20,284 bases of DNA from Eggerthellaceae bacterium (GTDB lineage Bacteria > Actinomycetota > Coriobacteriia > Coriobacteriales > Eggerthellaceae), in assembly GCA_900754955.1 (NCBI GenBank), contig CAAEEV010000107.1, forward strand, positions 1-20,284. Reading direction: 5' to 3'. The position numbers and the translations under genes are program-made. Shown here piece after piece: positions 14,045-20,284 of the stretch; within the stretch, counting starts at the first letter, position 1, and every line of letters begins with the position of its first letter. The notes under the pieces were generated by a model, which was not told the origin of the DNA, ran no database searches, and saw nothing but the letters and a program-made list of their open reading frames with translations.

Positions 14045-14584
14045 GGTGACTCCTTTCACGGCGCAGGGCGCGGTCGCGTTCGCATGCGTGCTGCATGCCC
14101 GTGTTCTGGAAGGCTGCGGTGAGGTCGCAGCGCATGGGCGCGCTCGCGTGCGCGTTGCATACTATAAAGGAAGCGCATGCGTCGCGCGGGCGTGTTTGGA
14201 AGATCGTCACATGCGAGGCGATACGCGTTTCGCGGAACTGGCTATCGAAATAATCGCGAACGGGATTATCGCATCGAAAGCTAGAGGCGAGCGCATGGTC
14301 GCTAGAGCACTGGAGATCACGGGGCTCGCACCGCTGGTGCGTCGTCCCGTGGCGGTGCTCTCGGGCAGCCCTATGTGCTCAGCGCGCAGGCGCCTTCGCC
14401 TTCCGCGCAGTTCGCGCGTTCCAATGGCGGCGAAGGCCCTCGGAAAATCGAAGCGTCCGCTGTGGCGGCCGAGGCCGCTGACGCGCCTGCCGCCGAGGCA
14501 TCTTCGGAAGCCGATGAGCCTGCCGACGGGCCGCATGATGCGGCGGGCACCGTACGATGCAACGAAGAAGAAAGGGATCCGACC
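14045..14584. other. Region between divergent metA and the DUF454 gene
   Basis: A TATAGT/TATAAA-type sequence at about 14161-14168 could serve as a -10 for metA on the minus strand, giving a leader of about 110 bases. That leader has a small hairpin (GCTGCG with CGCAGC, near 14113-14131) but matches no riboswitch I know. On the right, an Ala-rich open frame from 14306 continues into the DUF454 gene without a good start. Confidence 0.4.
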
Positions 14585-15049
14585 ATGAACGTCTCCGCTG
14601 AACGCGCTGCTGCGCCGAATCCTGCAATATCCGCTGAGGCTTCCGAGCCGTCCGCTCCCGCACGCCGCTTTCGCACGGTGTGGGCCGTCCTCGGCTTTGT
14701 GGCTTTCGCGCTCGGCGCGGTGGGCGTGGTGATTCCCGTCTTTCCCGCCACGCCGTTCGTGCTGGTGGCGGCCTTCTGCTTCGCGCGCAGCTCTGAGCGG
14801 CTGAACACGTGGTTCAAAGGCACGGCACTGTACCGCAAAGTGCTCGAAGGCTATGTGTCGAAGCGCTCGATGACGGTGAAGGCGAAGCTCTCGATCATCG
14901 TGCCGGTGACCGTTCTGCTGACCGTCGGGTTCGTGCTCATGGCGAATGTGCCAGTGGGGCGCGCCGCGCTCGTGCTCGTGTGGCTCGGGCATATCGTCTA
15001 CTTCGGCTTCGTGGTGAAGACCGATCGGAACGCGGCGGCAGCCGAATAG
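14585..15049 (+). CDS. DUF454 (YbaN-like) inner-membrane protein
   Basis: A 154-residue membrane protein of the DUF454/YbaN family. The diagnostic stretch is LGAVGVVIPVFPATPFVLVA followed by FCFARSSERLNTWF (about 42-75): a first helix, a Pro-rich reentrant-like turn, and an amphipathic part. Two more hydrophobic segments lie at about 101-120 and 122-142. The function of the family is unknown. I chose the ATG at 14585, preceded by AAAGGGA; an ATG at 14375 in the same frame would add a 70-residue Ala/Glu-rich tail with a weaker start. It is divergent from metA and followed by 417 bases before metY. Confidence 0.85.
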   Translation: MNVSAERAAAPNPAISAEASEPSAPARRFRTVWAVLGFVAFALGAVGVVIPVFPATPFVLVAAFCFARSSERLNTWFKGTALYRKVLEGYVSKRSMTVKAKLSIIVPVTVLLTVGFVLMANVPVGRAALVLVWLGHIVYFGFVVKTDRNAAAAE

Positions 15050-15301
15050 CGCGCGGTGGGGGGTGTCCTCGACGGCGTGACGCGGGTGTAGCGGCCTGCG
15101 TGCACAGCGGGACGGGATGTGGTTCGTGGCGGCGCGGGCCCGTGCGCCTCACTCCGGCGGCCTGCGCACTCGGCGGCCTGCGTGCTCGCCAGCGAGCGAA
15201 CCCCGCGTTCCTCGCCCGACGTCACCCTTTCGCAGCCGCCATCCTGGAATGCTCCAACGGGCTATCGATAAAAACGTGTACCTGACTATCGGTTGAAAAA
15301 C

Positions 15302-15307
15302 TATAAT
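15302..15307 (+). promoter_or_regulatory. -10 box of the metY promoter
   Basis: A perfect TATAAT 160 bases before the metY start, in a locally AT-rich patch. No -35 with normal spacing is clear. It would give a leader of about 150 bases. Confidence 0.55.
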
Positions 15308-15324
15308 GAACGCCGCGCTTGTTC

Positions 15325-15421
15325 TGCCTAGAATGCGCGTAGGCAATTCCGCAGCAGCCGTGGTTTGGCGGCGGATGCGGCCCGATGCAAGCCGGCTTGC
15401 GCGGTCGGCGGCAGCATCGGG
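15325..15421 (+). promoter_or_regulatory. Structured metY leader, possible cis-regulatory RNA
   Basis: The predicted leader folds into a 6-bp hairpin, TGCCTA/TAGGCA (15325-15330 with 15340-15345), and an 8-bp stem, CCCGATGC/GCATCGGG (15381-15388 with 15414-15421). The latter encloses a second hairpin, GCAAG-CCGG-CTTGC (15387-15400), which competes for two bases. Methionine genes often carry SAM-sensing leaders, but I cannot match this one to a known SAM class. Confidence 0.4.
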
Positions 15422-15466
15422 TAACTGGAGCAGTGACATCAACCGTATATATGTGAGGAAGCCATC

Positions 15467-16747
15467 ATGACCCAATCCATCGACACCATTTGCGTGCAGG
15501 GCGGCTACCGCCCCGGCGACGGCGAGCCGCGCCAGGTGCCCATCTACCAGTCCACCACGTGGAAGTACGACACCTCCGAGCACATGGGGCGTCTGTTCGA
15601 CCTCGAGGAGACGGGCTACTTCTACACGCGCCTGCAGAACCCCACCAACGACGCGGTTGCGGCGAAGATCGCCGAGCTCGAGGGCGGCACGGCGGCCATG
15701 CTCACGTCGTCGGGCCAGGCGGCCAACTTCTTCGCCGTGTTCAACATCGCGGGCAACGGCGATCACGTAGTGGCGAGCTCCGCCATCTACGGCGGCACGT
15801 ACAACCTGCTGCTGCACACGATGGGCCGCATGGGCCTCGAGTGCACGTTCGTCTCGCCCCACTGCACCGACGAGGAGCTCGAGGCGGCGTTCCGTCCCAA
15901 CACCAAGTGCGTGTTCGGCGAGACCATCGCCAACCCCGCGCTCGAGGTGCTCGACATCGAGCGCTTCGCGAAGGCCGCGCACGCGCACGGCGTGCCGCTC
16001 ATCGTGGACAACACGTTCCCCACGCCGGTGAACTGCCGCCCGATCGAGTGGGGCGCCGACATCGTGACGCACTCCACCACCAAGTATATGGACGGCCACG
16101 GGGCAGCGGTCGGCGGCGCCATCGTCGACTCGGGCAACTTCGACTGGATGGCCCACGCCGACAAGTTTCCCGGTCTCACCACGCCCGACGAGAGCTACCA
16201 CGGCATCGTGTACGCTGAGAAGTTCGGCAAGGCGGGCGCCTTCATCACCAAGGCAACGGCCCAGCTCATGCGCGATTTCGGCTGCATCCAGAGCCCGCAG
16301 AACGCGTTCTACCTGAACAACGGCCTTGAGAGCCTGCACGTGCGCATGCCGCAGCACTGCAAGAACGGCCAGGCGGTGGCCGAGTTCCTGCAGCAGCATC
16401 CGAAGGTGCGCTTCGTGCGCTTCCCGAATCTGCCGGGCGACGAGAACTACGAGCTCGCGCAGAAGTATCTGCCGAACGGCGGCTGCGGTGTGGTGAGCTT
16501 CGGCTTCACGGGCGGTCGTGCGGCGGCCGAGACGTTCATGAAGAGCCTCAAGCTCGCGCAGATCGCCACGCACGTGGCCGACGCGCGCACCTGCGTGCTG
16601 CATCCCGCGAATGCGACGCATCGCCAGATGAACGATGCCGAGCTCGTGGCGGCGGGCATCGAGCCGGATATGGTGCGCCTGTCCTGCGGCATCGAGAACA
16701 CCGAGGACCTCATCGCTGACATCGCCCAGGCGCTCGACGCCTGTTAA
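15467..16747 (+). CDS. metY: O-acetylhomoserine sulfhydrylase
   Basis: A 426-residue PLP enzyme of the Cys/Met metabolism family (fold type I). It makes homocysteine from O-acetylhomoserine and sulfide. Visible: TRLQNPTNDAVAAKIAELEGG (about 54-74), the SSGQAA cofactor loop at 81-86, Asp181 in IVDNTFPTP that pairs with the PLP ring nitrogen, and Lys206 in HSTTKYMDGHG that forms the Schiff base. The length, about 430 rather than 380-400, and the GHGAAVGG stretch favour the sulfhydrylase over cystathionine synthase. The ATG at 15467 follows GTGAGGAAG. Together with hom and metA in this window it completes direct sulfhydrylation from aspartate semialdehyde to homocysteine. Confidence 0.94.
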   Translation: MTQSIDTICVQGGYRPGDGEPRQVPIYQSTTWKYDTSEHMGRLFDLEETGYFYTRLQNPTNDAVAAKIAELEGGTAAMLTSSGQAANFFAVFNIAGNGDHVVASSAIYGGTYNLLLHTMGRMGLECTFVSPHCTDEELEAAFRPNTKCVFGETIANPALEVLDIERFAKAAHAHGVPLIVDNTFPTPVNCRPIEWGADIVTHSTTKYMDGHGAAVGGAIVDSGNFDWMAHADKFPGLTTPDESYHGIVYAEKFGKAGAFITKATAQLMRDFGCIQSPQNAFYLNNGLESLHVRMPQHCKNGQAVAEFLQQHPKVRFVRFPNLPGDENYELAQKYLPNGGCGVVSFGFTGGRAAAETFMKSLKLAQIATHVADARTCVLHPANATHRQMNDAELVAAGIEPDMVRLSCGIENTEDLIADIAQALDAC

Positions 16748-16767
16748 AGAAGCGGAGAGGGGATGGG

Positions 16768-16801
16768 GGCGCCCTCTCTACGTGAGGGCGCCTCTTCTTT
16801 T
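16768..16801 (+). terminator. Intrinsic terminator of metY
   Basis: GGCGCCCTC (16768-16776) pairs with GAGGGCGCC (16784-16792) around a seven-base loop, followed by TCTTCTTTT, 20 bases past the stop. Confidence 0.85.
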
Positions 16802-16877
16802 GCGGCGTGCGGTGACGGTAGGCGTTTTTGGTGCCTCATCCGTCGCCATGGTGCGACGATCTTCGTGCACACTGCGC

Positions 16878-17085
16878 GCGGACACGTAAAACGCGGAAAA
16901 TGCAGGAAAATCACCGAAGTATGTGGAAGCCGTCCCGCGAGGGCGGCTTCCTTGCGTTTCGTCCTAGCAAAACGCCTGGTGGCGCGGCGCGGCGAAACCT
17001 TCGACGCGTTTCCGGGCGGCTCGCAACCGCTTCGCTTAGGATACTTCGGTGATTTTTCGGAAGATTTTTCGAATAACGTGTCCGC
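16878..17085. repeat. Intergenic repeat element B with 45-bp terminal inverted repeats
   Basis: The ends (16878-16922 and 17041-17085) are inverted copies with perfect outer GCGGACACGT and perfect inner AAAATCACCGAAGTAT segments and a diverged middle. The 208-bp span is close to element A, and the right end shares AATAACGTGTCCGCGCCG with it. The interior has a hairpin, GGAAGCCGTCC with GGGCGGCTTCC (16925-16951), absent from A. No coding frame. It lies between the metY terminator and the DUF2207 gene. Confidence 0.7.
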
Positions 17086-17180
17086 GCCGGCGCCCCTTCC
17101 CCGATTTCGCCATTCGCGCGCACCCTCGGCGGCGCGGTATCATGGAAGCAGCATGTTCCCGCGCTGAATCGAGGTGCCTC

Positions 17181-19235
17181 ATGAGCTGCGCCCACCCGTC
17201 GATGCCACGCCCGCTCGCTACACGCACGCCTGCCGCACGCCTGCTCGCTGCGTGCGCGGCTGTTCTCATCTGCGCTTGTGCGTTCGTGTTGCTTGCGGCG
17301 TCGCCCCAGCAAGCGCTCGCCAAAAGCTACTCCATGCCCGAGGTGACCATCGACGCCACGCTCGATGACGAGGGGACGCTCGACGTAACCGAGCGGCGCA
17401 CGTTCAGCTTCTCCGGCAGTTTCACCTGCGTGTGGTGGGAATTCGACTCGTTCGGTTACAACTCCGAGATGACGGTGGAGTCGGTCGAACTCGAGCAGGA
17501 CGGCAGAACTACCGATCTCGTTCCCGTGGACTTCCGCCCGTCGTGGCGCAATTCGGGCGGGCCGGGCACGACCTGCTACTCCGTCGACGAAGCATATGAC
17601 GGCGTTTATGTGTTCTTCGACGTTCAGTCTGAGGAAATCGTCGTCACGCTCCACTATAAGGTGGAGCCCATGGCGACGCGCTACAGCGACGTATGCGAGC
17701 TGTATTGGAAGTTCGTCGGCTCGGAATGGGAGAACGCCACACGCGATGTGAACCTCACGCTGCATCTGCCCAAGCCCGCCGACGCGACCGTGACGGCAGG
17801 CGACAACGTGCGCGCCTGGGCTCACGGTCCGCTCGACGGCACGGTGGAAATCGGCGATGACGGTTCGATCACCTGCGCGTTCCCTCGTATCGAGCCCGGT
17901 TCGTTCGCTGAGGTGCGTACCACCTTCCCCGCCGATTGGCTGGCGGCCGACGCGCCTGTCGAAACCTGGAGCTACGACAAGCTTTCCTCCATCATCGATG
18001 AGGAGACCGCCTGGGCGAACGACGCCAACGCCACCAGATCGCGGTCGGTCATGCTGTATGTGGGCTTCTTCGGCGTTTGCGTGATCTTCGTTATCGTGGC
18101 GGTTGTGCTCTTTTTCAAGTTCGGGCGCGAGTACAAGCCGAAGTTCAAGGAGGAGTATTGGCGCGACGTTCCCGACCCGAAGGTCCATCCGCTCGTGGTG
18201 AAGTACAACGAGAGCTGGGGAACCATAACGACGGAGGACTTCTCCACCGAGCTCATGCACCTCACCGAAATCGGTGCGATCTATCTGGGGCGGGGCAGTT
18301 TCGCGAAGCCGGTGGTTGAGCTTCCTACGGCGTTTCGCACGGCGGCGGCTTCGCTGTTCGGGCAGCAGGCGGTCGATGAGCGCATCGCGCAAGGCGGCTA
18401 CGTCAACGTGGAGGACTACTACGTGGCGAAGCTGCCGGCGGCGAACGACCTGCGCAACCCCATCGACATGGCGGCGCTCGACCTCGTGTTCGGACGCGTA
18501 GGCGGCGGGGCCGATTCGGTGTGGCTCGAATCGTTCAAGCTGTTCGGCAAGCGCGATCCCGCATTCGCGCAGGCGTGCTTCGACAGCTGGCGGCGCACGG
18601 TCTCGCAGCAGGGCGGTTTGGCGCAGCTCATAGAGAAGCCAGGCAGAAAGCTGCGCGGGACGATCGGCTCTATCAGCTTGCTTATCGGCATAGTCAGCAT
18701 GATTCTCGGCGCGCAGGTCAGCAACGTGTTTTTCCTTGGTTTGGCGGTGACCGTTTTGACGTATCTGTTCATCGCCCGGTTCATGCCGCGCCGGTCGCGC
18801 CGCGGGTGCGAGCTGCATGCCAAGGCGCAGGCGCTCGAGAAATGGCTCAAGGATTTCACGCTGCTCGACGAACGTCTTCCCGAGGACGTGAAAACGTGGG
18901 GTAGCTTCATGGTGTACGCCACGATGTTCGGCATCGCTGATCAGGTGATCGACGCGCTGCGCGTGAGGCTGCCCGAGGTGTACGACGCGTCGGTTGGCGC
19001 CAACGCGACGGGCGGCGCTCATTGGCATGCGTCGAATTGGGGCGCATGGTTCGCCCACGACGGCTTTGGCGGCACGTCGCTCGGGTCGAGCTCGGCGTTC
19101 TCGGCGTTCGCCACGTCGATCGGCGGTGCGTTTTCGGCCCCGTCGAGCGGAAGCGGCTCGGGCGGCGGCGCTTCCGGTGGAGGATTCTCTGGCGGTGGCG
19201 GCGGAGGAGGCGGCGGCGGTGGCGGCGCCCGCTAA
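17181..19235 (+). CDS. DUF2207 membrane protein with Gly-rich tail
   Basis: A 684-residue envelope protein. A signal peptide (about 1-48, hydrophobic LLAACAAVLICACAFVLLA) leads to an exported beta-rich DUF2207 domain (about 50-280) with VTIDATLDDEGTLDVTERRT. A membrane helix follows at about 290-315, then a cytosolic part with the family's PKVHPLVVKYN-type start, then a helix pair at about 494-535. The C-terminal tail is Ser/Gly-rich and ends in a run of 12 glycines before Ala-Arg, as is common for DUF2207 proteins. The function is unknown. I chose the ATG at 17181, because the frame upstream runs into repeat element B; its ribosome site is a modest GAGG. The next gene follows after 99 bases and may be cotranscribed. 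Confidence 0.88.
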   Translation: MSCAHPSMPRPLATRTPAARLLAACAAVLICACAFVLLAASPQQALAKSYSMPEVTIDATLDDEGTLDVTERRTFSFSGSFTCVWWEFDSFGYNSEMTVESVELEQDGRTTDLVPVDFRPSWRNSGGPGTTCYSVDEAYDGVYVFFDVQSEEIVVTLHYKVEPMATRYSDVCELYWKFVGSEWENATRDVNLTLHLPKPADATVTAGDNVRAWAHGPLDGTVEIGDDGSITCAFPRIEPGSFAEVRTTFPADWLAADAPVETWSYDKLSSIIDEETAWANDANATRSRSVMLYVGFFGVCVIFVIVAVVLFFKFGREYKPKFKEEYWRDVPDPKVHPLVVKYNESWGTITTEDFSTELMHLTEIGAIYLGRGSFAKPVVELPTAFRTAAASLFGQQAVDERIAQGGYVNVEDYYVAKLPAANDLRNPIDMAALDLVFGRVGGGADSVWLESFKLFGKRDPAFAQACFDSWRRTVSQQGGLAQLIEKPGRKLRGTIGSISLLIGIVSMILGAQVSNVFFLGLAVTVLTYLFIARFMPRRSRRGCELHAKAQALEKWLKDFTLLDERLPEDVKTWGSFMVYATMFGIADQVIDALRVRLPEVYDASVGANATGGAHWHASNWGAWFAHDGFGGTSLGSSSAFSAFATSIGGAFSAPSSGSGSGGGASGGGFSGGGGGGGGGGGGAR

Positions 19236-19334
19236 GCCGCGCCGGATACCCGATAATATCGTCCGCCAACGGCGGCGGGCGCGAGGGTCGAGCGGCGCCC
19301 GCGGGTGCCGCGTCGAGCAAAGAAAGCTGAGGAC

Positions 19335-20204
19335 ATGGAATCGAAAGACGCGAATACGCAGGGCGTAAGCGCTGCCTCTGATTGCGGCGCGAACGCTCCC
19401 GACGAGCCGATCGTGCTCGACGCCGAGCCGGTGGATGCGCCTGCCGCCGACGCCCGCGCGGCGCATGCTGGCGCGACCGCCAGCGCAACCGCCGATGAAT
19501 CCGCCGGTGCGCGCATGGACGCCAAGCGCATGGCGGAGGCGTTTGGCAAGGTGGTCGACGTCGCCGACAAGGCGGTGACGTTCGCGCCCCTGCCGCCTGC
19601 GGTGAAGGCGGCGGCGAAGCGCGTCATGCCCTTCGCGAAGAAGGCGGCCATGGTGGCGCCGATGGTTGCACCGGTGGTGGAGCCGTATGCGCGCAAGGCC
19701 GCCGCAGCGGCGAAGGAGAAGGCGCCCGAGATTGCCGCAGCTGCACACAGGGGAGCGCAAACGGCCGGCAAGGCCGCTGCGAAAGGCGCCAAGGTCGCCG
19801 GCCACGCGGCAGCGCGCGGCGTGCAGGTTGCGGGTGGAATCGCTTCCGACGGCGCCAAAGCCGCAGGTCATGCTGCTGTCGCAGGCGCGAAGAAAGCGGC
19901 TCCCATCGTTTCCGAAGGGGCGCACGCAGCGGGCCGCGCTGTTGTCGCGGGCGCGAAGCTCGCAGGGCATGCGGCAGGTGCGGGCGTGCGAACGGCGGGC
20001 AGAGCCGCCGGCATGGCGGGGGCTGCGGCGTCGTCGATCGCGCAGTCGATCAGACAGCGCGGCAAGGGCGACGCGCAGGCGGCAGACGATGCGGGCGAGA
20101 CGATCGCCCGCGAACCAACCGCCGCCGACCCCGTGTCCTCCGGCGCTTCCGCGCTGTCTCCCGCCGCCTCTTCCCTAACCCCTCCAACTGGGAATTCTTT
20201 CTAA
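19335..20204 (+). CDS. Ala-rich protein with 11-residue repeats
   Basis: A 289-residue protein with no recognised enzyme domain. The N-terminal 60 residues are acidic and Ala-rich. The middle (about 70-140) is a Lys/Ala helix-forming region. From residue 143 to 241 nine 11-residue units follow without gaps, such as TAGKAAAKGAK, VAGHAAARGVQ, AAGHAAVAGAK and LAGHAAGAGVR. Eleven-residue periodicity is typical of amphipathic surface-binding helices (synuclein, apolipoproteins, group 3 LEA proteins). A Ser/Pro tail ends the protein. No signal peptide is seen. The start is uncertain: the ATG at 19335 has a GAGG only two bases away; a GTG at 19305 is the alternative. It lies 99 bases after the DUF2207 gene. 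Confidence 0.65.
   Translation: MESKDANTQGVSAASDCGANAPDEPIVLDAEPVDAPAADARAAHAGATASATADESAGARMDAKRMAEAFGKVVDVADKAVTFAPLPPAVKAAAKRVMPFAKKAAMVAPMVAPVVEPYARKAAAAAKEKAPEIAAAAHRGAQTAGKAAAKGAKVAGHAAARGVQVAGGIASDGAKAAGHAAVAGAKKAAPIVSEGAHAAGRAVVAGAKLAGHAAGAGVRTAGRAAGMAGAAASSIAQSIRQRGKGDAQAADDAGETIAREPTAADPVSSGASALSPAASSLTPPTGNSF
19761..20057 (+). repeat. Nine tandem 33-base (11-codon) units
   Basis: Codon-level repeats in the Ala-rich gene; each unit starts with a small residue plus AG and ends in GAK, GVR or similar. Neighbouring units also pair up as 22-residue blocks (VAGH..., AAGH..., AAGR...). Conserved in protein more than in DNA. Confidence 0.6.
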
Positions 20205-20220
20205 TTTCTCCGACTTTTCG

Positions 20221-20250
20221 TTGACTTTGCTTTACGCGCGTGCGTACAAT
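20221..20250 (+). promoter_or_regulatory. Sigma70-type promoter reading out of the window
   Basis: TTGACT (20221-20226) and TACAAT (20245-20250), 18 bases apart, in an AT-richer patch after the last gene. The gene served lies beyond the window. Confidence 0.7.
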
Positions 20251-20284
20251 GCAAAAGTTCGCTTTCAAAAGCCCCGTAAACGCA

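Noticed and set aside
14045..14160. SAM riboswitch ahead of metA
   Set aside because: Only a small hairpin can be drawn; none of the conserved SAM-I, SAM-II or SAM-IV core sequences is recognised.
14211..14588. Plus-strand frame beginning MRGDTRFAELAIEI
   Set aside because: The first 50 residues look plausible, but the ribosome site is weak, the rest is Arg/Pro-rich, and it overlaps the start of the DUF454 gene in another frame. No family is recognised.
16911..19970. 1019-codon minus-strand open frame
   Set aside because: It is antisense to the DUF2207 and Ala-rich genes; long antisense frames are common in GC-rich coding DNA.

Overview
This 20.3 kb window is GC-rich bacterial chromosome. 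Gene content, strong GGA-type ribosome sites, canonical parS sites and the style of the proteins suggest an actinobacterium of the Coriobacteriia/Eggerthellaceae kind. That placement is inference; there is no rRNA or other marker gene here. I see no insertion sequence, CRISPR array or ordinary tRNA gene.

Layout: 35-1636 (-) DUF2974-type hydrolase; 1837-2054 a degenerate 23-bp tandem array ending just before an imperfect parS; 2321-2716 (-) MoaE-like protein; 2980-3195 intergenic repeat element A; 3196-3650 a C-rich low-complexity stretch; 3796-5151 (+) lysA; 5462-6745 (+) hom; 7004-8476 (-) a Ro60/Rsr protein; 8532-8912 (-) two tandem Y RNAs; 9288-10394 (-) AAA ATPase; 10596-11282 (+) HAD phosphatase; 11426-12190 (+) lipoprotein; 12355-12576 (-) small acidic protein; 12641-12895 two perfect parS sites; 13115-14044 (-) metA; 14585-15049 (+) DUF454 membrane protein; 15467-16747 (+) metY; 16878-17085 repeat element B; 17181-19235 (+) DUF2207 membrane protein; 19335-20204 (+) Ala-rich 11-mer repeat protein; then a sigma70-type promoter reading out of the window.

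Two themes stand out. First, aspartate-family amino-acid synthesis: hom makes homoserine, metA (with Glu at position 111, the acetyl-CoA type) makes O-acetylhomoserine, and metY sulfhydrylates it to homocysteine; lysA ends the lysine branch. Second, an RNA quality-control locus: the Rsr gene follows two noncoding RNAs. Each has a 20-odd-bp end stem and an inner module that is a circularly permuted tRNA: the acceptor stem is capped by UUCG and the end stem enters where the anticodon arm would be. One copy copies a leucine-type class II tRNA with a long variable arm; the other copies a class I tRNA.

Three parS sites within 11 kb suggest that the window lies in the origin-proximal, ParB-binding part of the chromosome.
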